Shown: positions 16,674 through 24,278 of the stretch, piece by piece
Layout: each line of letters opens with the position of its first letter
How positions within the stretch are numbered: the first letter of the stretch is position 1
Assembly: GCA_026417315.1 (NCBI GenBank)
Contig: JAOADM010000003.1
Coordinates: 3,801 to 49,850, forward strand
Source: Limisphaera sp.
Lineage (GTDB): Bacteria; Verrucomicrobiota; Verrucomicrobiia; Limisphaerales; Limisphaeraceae
DNA length: 46,050 nucleotides
Direction of reading: 5' to 3'
Translations under genes and position numbers: made by a program
Notes under the pieces: model-generated
What the model saw: only the letters and a program-made list of their open reading frames with translations
What the model was told of the DNA's origin: nothing
The model's database searches: none

Positions 16674-17615
16674 TCAACGGTACCGGCGCAACCCATCCAG
16701 CACGTCGCAGAACGACCGCAGGTCCGCATGCACGGACGCCCCGATTTGGTCGAGCACCGTCTGATACGACGGAGCGGCCCGCCCGCCCACCAGAATCGCC
16801 AGCGTCCCCGGCAGGAACTCCCGCAACTTGCGCAGTTCCTCCGGCAAGTCCGGGTCGTCGGCCGGATACACAATGCTCAACGCCACCGCACGCGCACCGC
16901 ACCGGATCGCCGCCCCCGCAATCTCTGCGGCCGGCAGGTTGGTCCCCAACTGCACCGGACGCCACCCCACCTGCGCCGCCGCCGCCGCGGCCAGCAACGC
17001 CCCCAACTCGTGCATCTGTCCCGCGGGCGTCGCCACCACCAATCGAGGCGCCCGCAACGACAACTGCCCTTCCAGCCTCCCCAACATCACCCGCAACACT
17101 CCACTCAGGAAATGCTCATGCGCCGCCAGGAAAGCTCCGGATCGCCACTGCTCCCCCACCTGCTCGATCAGCGGCGCCACAATGCGACACAGAAACCCCT
17201 GCACCCCCACCGTAACGAGCGCCCGATTCAACACCTGCCGCAACCCCGGCTCATCGAACCGGGCCACCCGGTCCAGAGCCTCCTCCACAAAAGCACAGTG
17301 CGGCGCACAGCCGCTCCCCGGCCCGTGGGTGGATCCATGCCCATTGGCTAGGACCAGGGCGCGCAATCGGTCCTCCGGCAGGTGGGCAATCGTCCCGATG
17401 GGATGCCCCGCCGCCACCGCCTTGCTCAACAATACCAGTCGCTGGACCTCCCGCTCCGAGTAGCGACGGCGGTTCGACGGCGTGCGCACCGGTTGAACCG
17501 CCCCGTACCGCTTCTCCCACACCCGAATCAGATCCGGGCTCAACCCCGTGCGTTCCGCCACCACACGAATCGAATAAAAAGGCGTATCCAAGGTGCCCTC
17601 AGGACCGGACCGCAT
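16674..17615 (-). CDS. carH: MerR-family B12-binding regulator, CarH/LitR type (candidate photoreceptor)
   Basis: 313 residues. Residues 12-75 are a MerR DNA-binding domain: FYSIRVVAERTGLSPDLIRVWEKRYG, then SNRRRYSEREVQRL. Residues 105-185 form a four-helix bundle with the Wx9EH signature of adenosylcobalamin photoreceptors: Trp157, then Glu167-His168. The C-terminal cobalamin-binding Rossmann domain has the cobalt-ligand His202 in GQMHELGALLA, 45 residues after the Trp (46 in Thermus CarH). In characterised CarH proteins the dark AdoCbl-bound tetramer represses DNA, and light breaks the Co-C bond to release it. Here it is divergent from a sigma70 gene and co-directional with tsaE-tsaB-thiE. 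Light sensing is inferred from conserved residues only. Confidence 0.88.
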   Translation of the reverse strand: MRSGPEGTLDTPFYSIRVVAERTGLSPDLIRVWEKRYGAVQPVRTPSNRRRYSEREVQRLVLLSKAVAAGHPIGTIAHLPEDRLRALVLANGHGSTHGPGSGCAPHCAFVEEALDRVARFDEPGLRQVLNRALVTVGVQGFLCRIVAPLIEQVGEQWRSGAFLAAHEHFLSGVLRVMLGRLEGQLSLRAPRLVVATPAGQMHELGALLAAAAAAQVGWRPVQLGTNLPAAEIAGAAIRCGARAVALSIVYPADDPDLPEELRKLREFLPGTLAILVGGRAAPSYQTVLDQIGASVHADLRSFCDVLDGLRRYR

Positions 17616-17992
17616 GCACTACTGTCTCCATCAACACGCCGCCCTCCCGCCGCTCCCGGCCGGACTCGTGGCGCGCCCCCTTTGGCCCACGGCAACCCCT
17701 CCGCCCGCCAACCGCCGGGGCGGCCCAGCCCCAGATCCCTTGCCAGGGGCGAGCGCGCAACTTGGACATCAAATGCAACGGCACCGCCCGGCGGCCGGGA
17801 CAGGCGATGGGACCGCGTTGCGCCTGGATGCGTAACGACTTGGTGACGAAAGTGTTGGGAGCTTGCAACACCTTTTTTGTCTGGTGCGCGGCAAAAAAAT
17901 TGAACAAAACATTGACCAAACGCATCGAATCTTGTAACCGTGAGTCAGGTTTTCGTGGCGAAACCGTACACCACGAACGCCCAAAAGCAACT
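17616..17992. promoter_or_regulatory. Divergent control region between carH-like and sigma-factor genes
   Basis: About 377 nt, with AT content rising sharply after 17840. A GTGTTG (17852-17857)/CAACAC (17866-17871) inverted repeat is followed directly by CTTTTTT, resembling a transcription attenuator on the plus strand or a regulator site. Possible -35 boxes TTGAAC (17899-17904) and TTGACC (17912-17917) lie downstream, but no good -10 follows either. No strong ribosome-binding site precedes ATG 17993. Confidence 0.5.
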
Positions 17993-19111
17993 ATGCGTGC
18001 CCCAAAAACTGAAACCCAGGTCCGCCGCACGACGCGGCCGCCCCGTGCCAAGCGCTCAGCCGCGAAGCCGCGCGCCCGACAAGCGAATCACGCTCCGTCC
18101 GGCGAGGCCAAGCCGCTCCGCGCCGCCAAAGCCCCTAAGGCCGGCAGCTCCTCCGAAAAAGATTGGCTCAACCCCATCCATCGCAAAACCCTGCGAGCCA
18201 CGATCCAGGCGGAAACGACCAACCCCGCCGACCCCGCCCCCGGCGCGGACCCCTTGGAAGAGCTCCGCCGTTTGGGAGGCGAGGCCGCCAGCGCCATTAC
18301 CCTCTACATGCGCGAGGCCGGCCAGGTACCCCTGCTGACCCCGGAGCAAGAAGTCGAGCTGGCCGCACGCATCAAGCAGGGCGACGAAGCCGCGCGCGAA
18401 CACATGATCCGCGCCAACCTCCGCCTCGTCGTCAAAATCGCCCGTGAATACGAAGGACTTGGCCTGCCGCTGCTGGACCTGATCAACGAGGGCAACATCG
18501 GCCTCATGAAGGCGGTCGAACGCTTCGATCCCTCCAAGGGCGGCAAGCTCTCCACCTACAGCTCGTGGTGGATCAAACAATCCATCCGCCGCGCCCTGGC
18601 CAACCAGGGCAAGACCATCCGTCTGCCCGTGCACGTGGCCGACAAGATCTATCACCTGCGGCTGGCCGAATTGCGGCTCCAGGAAACCCTCGGTCGGGAA
18701 CCCACCGAGGAGGAGCTGGCCCAAGAACTGAACACCACGCCCAAAAAGGTCGCCGCTCTCCGATCGGCTGCCATCCGACCCGCCTCGTTGGACGCCCCCC
18801 TGGGGGACGAGGACAGCAGTCGCCTCGGCGAGGTGGTCCCGGACGAGTCTTCTCCGAATCCGGCCGAGATCCTCGAGCGACGGACCACGGCCGCCAAGGT
18901 TCTTGAACTGGTCAATCGCCTGCCGGAGCGCGAAGCCAGCATCCTGCGCTTCCGATTCGGCCTCCATGGCGGACCCGAAAAAACCTTGGAAGAGGTCGGG
19001 CGCAAATTCGGGGTCACCCGGGAGCGCGTCCGCCAGCTCCAAAACCTGGCCCTGCACAAACTGCGTCGCATGCTGGAGGAAGACCTCCACGCCCTGGGCG
19101 TCTCGACCTGA
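17993..19111 (+). CDS. RNA polymerase sigma factor, RpoD/SigA (sigma70 group 1-2) family
   Basis: 372 residues from ATG 17993. The first ~85 residues are very basic (KRSAAKPRARQ, Pro/Ala/Lys-rich) and lack region 1.1. Region 1.2 is ITLYMREAGQVPLLTPEQEVELA. Region 2 follows: ANLRLVVKIAREYEGLGLPLLDLINEGNIGLMKAVERFDP and YSSWWIKQSIRRAL (region 2.4). Region 3 has GKTIRLPVHVADKI; region 4 has ILRFRFGLHGG, LEEVGRKFGVTRERVRQLQ, the -35 recognition helix. The short N-terminus fits a group 2 (alternative, RpoD-like) factor better than the housekeeping one. Its position opposite the CarH-type regulator suggests B12/light control, parallel to the LitR-LitS arrangement in other bacteria, where the sigma is an ECF type. 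Confidence 0.92.
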   Translation: MRAPKTETQVRRTTRPPRAKRSAAKPRARQANHAPSGEAKPLRAAKAPKAGSSSEKDWLNPIHRKTLRATIQAETTNPADPAPGADPLEELRRLGGEAASAITLYMREAGQVPLLTPEQEVELAARIKQGDEAAREHMIRANLRLVVKIAREYEGLGLPLLDLINEGNIGLMKAVERFDPSKGGKLSTYSSWWIKQSIRRALANQGKTIRLPVHVADKIYHLRLAELRLQETLGREPTEEELAQELNTTPKKVAALRSAAIRPASLDAPLGDEDSSRLGEVVPDESSPNPAEILERRTTAAKVLELVNRLPEREASILRFRFGLHGGPEKTLEEVGRKFGVTRERVRQLQNLALHKLRRMLEEDLHALGVST

Positions 19112-19126
19112 GGCCGCTCGGGCCTC
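19110..19126 (+). terminator. Stem-loop overlapping the sigma-factor stop codon
   Basis: Perfect GAGGCC (19110-19115)/GGCCTC (19121-19126) stem with a 5-nt loop, beginning inside the TGA stop. There is no T-tract, so it is a weak terminator candidate or an mRNA 3'-end stabiliser. Confidence 0.3.
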
Positions 19127-19506
19127 TCGACTGTTTGGCTCAAAAGGCTCCCGGCGTTGCGTTGACTCCCGTCCAACGCCCGGGGTCGGCCTTTCACCCC
19201 GGCGGATCTGAGGAACCTGTGGAAGGGACAGATGGGCGGCGCACTACGCCTGACGGCGGGATCCGGAGGCACATCCACCTGCGCCTTGTGCCACTCAACT
19301 CCGCACCCCGCCCGGCGCGGCTGCGGCGGAGGCGGCGTTCCCGGACTGCCGGTCCACGCACAAAGAAACGATCCGAAATGCCCGCGCAAACAAAGCTTCC
19401 ACGTTTTCCACTTGCCCGGTCCGGCGGGCACGAACAACTTCCCGCGCAACGCGGCTGTTGCGCTTCGGCTACAAGCGCCCTACGTTGAGGGCCAACGGAA
19501 ACTGAT
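19127..19506. promoter_or_regulatory. dps upstream region with an operator-like inverted repeat
   Basis: 380 nt between the sigma factor and dps. A candidate promoter is TTGCGC (19458-19463), 17-nt spacer, TACGTT (19481-19486). A perfect inverted repeat GCGCTT (19460-19465)/AAGCGC (19473-19478) fills the spacer, a place where a repressor would block polymerase. GGAAA six nt before ATG 19507 is the ribosome-binding site. The rest of the stretch shows nothing recognisable. Confidence 0.45.
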
Positions 19507-19998
19507 ATGACTGCCAACAAATCATTCACAACTCGAATCGACCTTCCGGTCCACGTGCGGGAACGGATGCGCGCCCTTTTGCAACAGCAGGTCGCCGATA
19601 CTTTCGACCTCTACAGCCAGACCAAGCAGGCCCATTGGAACGTCAAGGGCGCCCAGTTTTACAGCCTGCACGAGCTCTTCGACGATTTGGCCGGTGAACT
19701 GCTGGGCCAGATCGACCTGTTGGCCGAGCGCATCACCGCCCTGGGCGGCCTGGCGCTGGGCACGGTCCGAGCCGCCGCCAGTGCCTCGCGACTCCCCGAG
19801 TACCCGGCGGCAACCGTCGACAGCCTGCCCACAGTGGAGGCGCTGGCCGAGCGGTTTGCCGCCCTGGCTGCCTCCACACGCGCAGCCATCGAGGAAGCCA
19901 CCCGCGCCGGCGACGCCGGCACGGCCGACCTTCTCACGGAGATTTCCCGCGCGCTCGACAAGGCCCTCTGGTTTTTGGAAGCCCACGCCCAGAAATAG
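19507..19998 (+). CDS. dps: Dps-family DNA-protecting ferritin-like protein
   Basis: 163 residues, as usual. It forms a 12-mer that oxidises Fe(II) with H2O2 and stores iron, shielding DNA from Fenton damage. The ferroxidase site at the dimer interface is visible: QAHWNVKGAQFYSLHELFDDLAGE supplies the His, Asp and Glu ligands. DLLAERITALGGLALGT and LTEISRALDKALWFLEAHAQ complete the bundle. The N-terminal tail is short with few lysines, so DNA binding itself may be weak. It follows the sigma factor and CarH-like regulator, suggesting an oxidative or photo-oxidative stress role. Confidence 0.94.
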   Translation: MTANKSFTTRIDLPVHVRERMRALLQQQVADTFDLYSQTKQAHWNVKGAQFYSLHELFDDLAGELLGQIDLLAERITALGGLALGTVRAAASASRLPEYPAATVDSLPTVEALAERFAALAASTRAAIEEATRAGDAGTADLLTEISRALDKALWFLEAHAQK

Positions 19999-20761
19999 AA
20001 AGCCCAGCCGCGCCGCAGGGTTCAGGAAACACGTCGGGGGCCGCGGCCCGGCGGCTTTTTGAAAATCGGTCCGAGAATCAGCCCATCCCGGGCGGACAGG
20101 CGCCCACAAGCGGATCCCCGCTGCGGATCCGAGACCCACAGGGCCCGGCCCTCCCTTGGTTGAGGCGCTGGGCCGGTGCGTGCTGTAGCGACCCGTTCGC
20201 ACCCGGGCCGTCATGAATGACTGGCCACGCCCCCCAGGCCCTCGGAAATCGGGAGACGCCCACGGTGGGGGCGTGGAACCGCAATGCGGGCGGCCCGAGA
20301 AGCTGCACGCGGCTGCCGGACAAGTCCACCTTCTCGGGCGCGGCCGCCACGGGAGCGGAATCAGGGGACCATCAACGTCGCGAAGCGTTGCACGCACCCA
20401 TGCGGGCAGCGCTGGCTCACCCGTCCGGTCCCGCGGTTTCAGAAGAGCCGAAAACCTGGACGTGAGCAGCCGCAGCCCTGTGGTGCTCCTGGCGATCGAC
20501 GCACGGGCGACGCGGCAGGCGCCGTAGCTCGCATCTTTAAAGACCCCGGCGGCTCTGGACAAAAGCAGGGTGAGTCGCCCAAGTTCGCAGCTCGTTGAAA
20601 AAGGCGTGCTTCCAAAAAACCGGCTTCGATTTTCGAGGTCATCCAGAGGTTTCTTGCTGCGCAAAATGACTTTTTCCGCAGCCTTTTGGGTGGGGCAAAG
20701 GAGAACAACGCCGCACGGCGGAAACATTTCCCCTCTTGGTTTCCGCGGTAAAACCGGGAGG
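19999..20761. other. Gene-free region with two consecutive long stem-loops
   Basis: No gene is recognisable in 763 nt. Two exact 10-bp inverted repeats follow each other: CCACGCCCCC (20225-20234) with GGGGGCGTGG (20267-20276), and GCCCGAGAAG (20293-20302) with CTTCTCGGGC (20330-20339). Nearby are GGATCC inverted repeats (20112-20130 region) and a GCTGCG...CGCAGC stem around 20658-20686. The density of perfect stems hints at structured RNA or a decayed repeat. Confidence 0.45.
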
Positions 20762-21289
20762 TCAGCCCGCGCATGCGGAAAGCCCAGCGACACTGCCAGA
20801 GGTTGCGACGGCCGACATCGCCCGCTTGACGGCGGCCCGGACGTTGCCGAGGCAGCATGAGCCCTGAGGGTTGCGGATCTCGCAGGCGCAGTGGCCGGCC
20901 TTGATTTCGGCGGCGATGCGTTCCGGGATGGTGCATTTCCCCGTGGCCCGGATTTCCTCTCTCACCATCGCTTCCGTGAAGCCAAAGCAGTAACACAGGG
21001 GCACGGGATCCTCGGTTTCCTTCAGGCCCACCCGCACCCGCACGTCTTGTTTGCGCAAACAGTCACCCTCCGGATGGAAATACACCACCTCGCAGTGCGA
21101 CGAGCTGCAGAACAAAAAGCCCGGTTTGTTGACGCGATCCAGGTGCCACGGCTGCACCATGTGCTTCAGCGTTCGTGTTTCGACGCGTTGCCCGGGTTGA
21201 CCACAAACCGGGCAGGCCGTCGCGGCCCCCTGGCCCGGCTCCGCCAGAGCCTCTTTCGCCCGCGGTGGGGTTGAGCAACAGCTTCCCAT
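20762..21289 (-). CDS. CopZ-like [2Fe-2S]/zinc protein without the HMA domain
   Basis: 175 residues from ATG 21289, with GGAG eight nt upstream; the longer frame has no support. The N-terminus MGSCCSTPP is followed by a zinc-ribbon-like CPVCGQPG...VETRTLKHMV and FLFCSSSHCEVVYF. The C-terminal part is a BFD-like [2Fe-2S] region with paired cysteines: LCYCFGFTE, then HCACEIRNPQGSCCLG. This is the N-terminal module of Archaeoglobus CopZ, where it reduces Cu(II) before passing Cu(I) to the HMA domain. That HMA domain is absent here. Stand-alone versions often occur with merT/merR-like genes. The substrate metal (Hg, Cu or another thiophilic metal) is uncertain. Confidence 0.8.
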   Translation of the reverse strand: MGSCCSTPPRAKEALAEPGQGAATACPVCGQPGQRVETRTLKHMVQPWHLDRVNKPGFLFCSSSHCEVVYFHPEGDCLRKQDVRVRVGLKETEDPVPLCYCFGFTEAMVREEIRATGKCTIPERIAAEIKAGHCACEIRNPQGSCCLGNVRAAVKRAMSAVATSGSVAGLSACAG

Positions 21290-21839
21290 CGGAGAACTCC
21301 CTTCGAACTCTACCAAGAGTCGTCCCAACTTGCACCAGAACAAATCCAAACCGACCCCAAGGCTGAACCTTTCCCGGCGTCCGGTGAGCTGAAGCCCGAC
21401 TCCACGACCCGTCAAACCTCAGCTGCCCAACCTGGGCGGAATCATCCGCTCCACCGGATCGCGGACTCCTCATCCGCAGGTTTCGAGAAAAGGGCCGGCA
21501 TGGAACGGACCGGCGTCACATCGACCGTTCGTTGGCAATCCGACCGACTGCGAACCGTGCGTTCGCATCGCAACGAACCCACGCCGTCGAGCGTTCATTC
21601 CTCACCGGCCTCTTTTCGGTTCCCGAAGCTTCCCCTTCCACCGGGACGGTCGGGTTTGAACCTCGTGGTGTTAGTCACTGCAGGGATGCTCTCCGGAGGA
21701 ATCCCTGCCCGCTTGGGGCGGGAGACCGCTTTCGTGGTGTCGAAACGAAGCCGAGTGCTTCAAATGCCCGGTTGTGCCTGCAGTTTCGCCCGAAGGTTGA
21801 GCGCGCCCGCCGCCCAATCCGTGCTCCGTAGCCTCGCCG
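21290..21839. other. Intergenic region between merT and the CopZ-like gene
   Basis: 550 nt without a recognisable gene; I looked specifically for a merP-like HMA gene (GMTCxxC) and saw none. A hairpin with 8-bp perfect arms (21680-21687 with 21701-21708) and an internal CTCCGGAG palindrome lies here. It has no T-tract, so it is an mRNA processing or stability element rather than a clear terminator. Confidence 0.4.
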
Positions 21840-22262
21840 TCAGAACGGCGCGCCGTTTTCGTCGGCGACGCCGGCAGGCGCGCAACAGGCGCCCGAACCC
21901 GGCAGCTCGCCTCGCAACAGCACCGACGACAGACCCGGAAACGCCGCCGCGGCCACCACCAGCGCGGTGGCCAACCATAGAAGAGTTCTGTTCCATCTGG
22001 CGACGGGTCGGGCCGCGCAGGCGGAGCCTTCCTCGCAAGCGGCTTTCGGCTTGCGATACGTCAGATACCAGGCCGCGGCCAGCAGGACGAACGCCACGAC
22101 CAGAAACACCGGGCGCCATTTCTCGAACGCCGCGGATGCGGCAAAGCCGCCCGCGCCCAGCAGCACGGCCACCAGCGGGCCGATGCAACAAAGCGATGCG
22201 GTAATGGCGGCCAGCAGGCTGCCGGCGAGAGTGACCTTTTGCAGAGCGTTCCATTTGTCCAT
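21840..22262 (-). CDS. merT: MerT-family mercuric ion transporter
   Basis: 140 residues with three membrane spans (about 12-42, 50-68, 90-112). The first span holds the Cys-Cys pair (ASLCCIGPLVAVLLGAGGF) that receives Hg(II) on the periplasmic side in MerT. The cytoplasmic loop has CEEGSAC, the same i/i+6 cysteine spacing as Cys76/Cys82 of classical MerT. The C-terminal tail adds a further pair (SGACCAPAG). There is no merA or merP in the window, so the usual uptake-and-reduce logic is incomplete. GGAG eight nt before ATG 22262 is the ribosome-binding site. A MerR-type promoter precedes it. Confidence 0.85.
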   Translation of the reverse strand: MDKWNALQKVTLAGSLLAAITASLCCIGPLVAVLLGAGGFAASAAFEKWRPVFLVVAFVLLAAAWYLTYRKPKAACEEGSACAARPVARWNRTLLWLATALVVAAAAFPGLSSVLLRGELPGSGACCAPAGVADENGAPF

Positions 22263-22292
22263 ATGCGTTCTCCATCTTCGATGTCTTGCCCG

Positions 22293-22324
22293 AGCCTACG
22301 GCCTCTGGTCGGCTGGAGGGTCAA
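22293..22324 (-). promoter_or_regulatory. MerR-type promoter (20-bp spacer) of merT
   Basis: Minus strand: -35 TTGACC (22324-22319), 20-nt spacer, -10 TAGGCT (22298-22293). Spacers of 19-20 bp are the signature of MerR-activated promoters. A CCTC/GAGG dyad sits inside the spacer. The -35 box overlaps the stop codon of the upstream merR-like gene. Confidence 0.65.
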
Positions 22325-22788
22325 GGGCTTTTGGAAAAATGTTTCGGCCTGCCCGTCCGGGGTGGCAGGGGCAGCCGCTCGATCAGATCACAGAAGGCCC
22401 TGGCGCGTTTCCGGGGACGGGAGGTCTCCTCTTCCCATTGGGACACAAAGGCTTGGAGCCCGCCCCGAAATTCCTCCAGGGCCGCAAGCTGCATTTCCAA
22501 CCCCGCCAAATGCCGCCTGGCGATCTCGACTACTGACCTGCACGGGGCACGCCCTCCTCGGCGCAACGTCAGACTTTCTTTAATCTCCTCGAGGGCGAAC
22601 CCCAGTGCCTGGGCCTTTTTGATGAACCGCACCTGACCGAGCAGCCCCGGCGGATAACGCCGGTAGTTGGCAGCCGACCGCTCCGGCTTCGGCAGCAGAC
22701 CGAGCCGTTCGTAGTAATGCAGCGTTTGCACGCCGACGCCGGCCTCCGCGGCGAGCTGGCCCACCTTTAGGTATCGTTCGGGCCTCAT
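22321..22788 (-). CDS. merR: MerR-family metal-responsive regulator
   Basis: 155 residues from ATG 22788 (MRPERYLKVGQLAAEAGV). The DNA-binding domain is typical: LKVGQLAAEAGVGVQTLHYYERLGLLPKPERS, NYRRYP. Mercury-sensing MerR uses Cys82, Cys117 and Cys126; here Cys83 (GGRAPCRSV) and Cys133 (RAFCDLI) are kept, but the Cys117 position reads FVSQW. Sensing by three-coordinate Hg(II) as in Tn501 MerR is therefore not possible in the same way. The protein may sense another metal or bind Hg with two thiolates. It is the first gene of the merR-merT-CopZ-like string, and a 20-bp-spacer promoter follows at its own stop codon. Confidence 0.85.
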   Translation of the reverse strand: MRPERYLKVGQLAAEAGVGVQTLHYYERLGLLPKPERSAANYRRYPPGLLGQVRFIKKAQALGFALEEIKESLTLRRGGRAPCRSVVEIARRHLAGLEMQLAALEEFRGGLQAFVSQWEEETSRPRKRARAFCDLIERLPLPPRTGRPKHFSKSP

Positions 22789-23114
22789 CCGCAGCCAACC
22801 CAAATCAGACCCGCCGGATCGCAAAGTCGGTGCGATCATACACCCACGCTGAGGTGCCGCCGATGGTAGGTCCAGGGACTGCCATTTGTTGAAGGATGTG
22901 GGCTCGGGGTAGCGTCCCACTGGTGGCGACGCGGGGCGCCCCGGACAAAAAGTAGCACCAATGCAGGTCCGCCCTTGGTAACTGTTGAAAACTGCGGATC
23001 ATTCGCCAACCAGATCCGCTGCTCATGCCGAACTGCTTCAGCGGCGCGTCACCGATCCAGGGGCCGGGACGACGTCAGCGCTGTTTGTGAGAGATCGAGA
23101 ATGGCGGGACCGTC
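22789..23114. other. Intergenic region between the mer-like and ars blocks
   Basis: About 326 nt lying upstream of merR and downstream of acr3, both on the minus strand. No promoter, terminator or small gene is evident. Confidence 0.4.
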
Positions 23115-24278
23115 TCAAGCAGACCCGGGTGTCAAACGGCTCTCATAAAGGGCGCGGGTGCGGTTGCAGAGATGGCAAACCGAGAGCATCACCGGCACTT
23201 CCACCAGTACGCCCACGACGCACGCCAGCGCCGCCGGCGAGTCCGGGCCGAAGAGCGTGATCGCCACCGCGACGGCCAGCTCGAAGAAGTTGCTGGCCCC
23301 GATCAGCGCTCCCGGCGAGGCCACATTGTGCGGCACGCGGAACAGCCACATCAGCCCGTACGCCAGGCCGGAGTTGAAATACACCTGAACCAGAATCGGC
23401 ACGGCCAGCAGCAGCACGGCGAACCATCTCGTGGTCAGGTTCCCGGCCTGAAAGGCAAAAATCAGAACCAGCGTCGCCAGCAGGGCCAGCACCGTTACCG
23501 GATGGAATTTGGGCAGGAAACGGGTCTCGAACCACTCCTGGCCGCGCGCTCGAAGCAGGCTGGTGCGCGTCAAATATCCGGCCACCAGGGGGATGACGAT
23601 GAACACGACGACCGACGTGATCAGCACCTTCGAGGGTACGATCACGTTGGCCACGCCGCAGAGGAACATGACGATGGGCGCGAAGGCAAACAGCATGATC
23701 AGGTCGTTGACGGCCACCTGCACCAGCGTGTAGGCCGGGTCGCCGTCGGTGAGGTAGCTCCACACAAAGACCATGGCGGTGCACGGGGCGGCGGCCAGGA
23801 TGATGAGGCCGGCGGTGTAGTTGCGCGCCGTTTCGGGGTCGATCCATGGACTGAACAGGTGCTGGATGAACACCCACGCGAAGAAAGCCATGCTGAAGGG
23901 CTTGACCAGCCAGTTGACGAACAGGGTGATCAGCAGGCCCTTGGGGCGTTTGGTCACTCCGGCCAATGCGCGGAAGTCAATCTTCAGCATCATCGGGTAG
24001 ATCATCAGCCAGATCAGGACCGCGATGGGGATGTTGACCTGCGAACCCTGACCGAATTCGAGTTGGCTCAGGGCGGTGACGGTGTCGGGCAGAAGTTTGC
24101 CCAGCGCCACGCCCACGCCCATGCAAAGCAGCACCCAGAGCGAAAGGTAGCGCTCGAAAAAGTTCAGTCGCGCGGGCAGCGCGGCCCGTGGTTCTTCAGG
24201 AACGCCGGGTCGAGAATGCAGGGTTGTGGTTGACTGATTCTGAAGCCGTGGTGCGGTTTGCGATGCGTTGTCTTTCAT
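23115..24278 (-). CDS. acr3: Arsenite efflux permease, ACR3 family
   Basis: 387 residues from ATG 24278 (MKDNASQTAP); a longer frame exists but is not family-like. The hydrophilic first ~35 residues are followed by ten membrane spans. ACR3 landmarks: FFERYLSLWVLLCMGVGVALGK, IWLMIYPMMLKIDF, VNWLVKPFSMA, and the invariant cysteine in AAAPCTAMVFVWSYL needed for arsenite transport. The end segment PGALIGASNFFELAVAVAI is also conserved. It exports As(OH)3 across the inner membrane using the proton gradient. It lies downstream of arsR and an FmdB-like gene on the same strand, 400 nt away. Confidence 0.95.
   Translation of the reverse strand: MKDNASQTAPRLQNQSTTTLHSRPGVPEEPRAALPARLNFFERYLSLWVLLCMGVGVALGKLLPDTVTALSQLEFGQGSQVNIPIAVLIWLMIYPMMLKIDFRALAGVTKRPKGLLITLFVNWLVKPFSMAFFAWVFIQHLFSPWIDPETARNYTAGLIILAAAPCTAMVFVWSYLTDGDPAYTLVQVAVNDLIMLFAFAPIVMFLCGVANVIVPSKVLITSVVVFIVIPLVAGYLTRTSLLRARGQEWFETRFLPKFHPVTVLALLATLVLIFAFQAGNLTTRWFAVLLLAVPILVQVYFNSGLAYGLMWLFRVPHNVASPGALIGASNFFELAVAVAITLFGPDSPAALACVVGVLVEVPVMLSVCHLCNRTRALYESRLTPGSA

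Noticed and set aside
21290-21839. merP gene between merT and the CopZ-like gene
   Set aside because: No GMTCxxC heavy-metal-binding motif in any frame of the gap.
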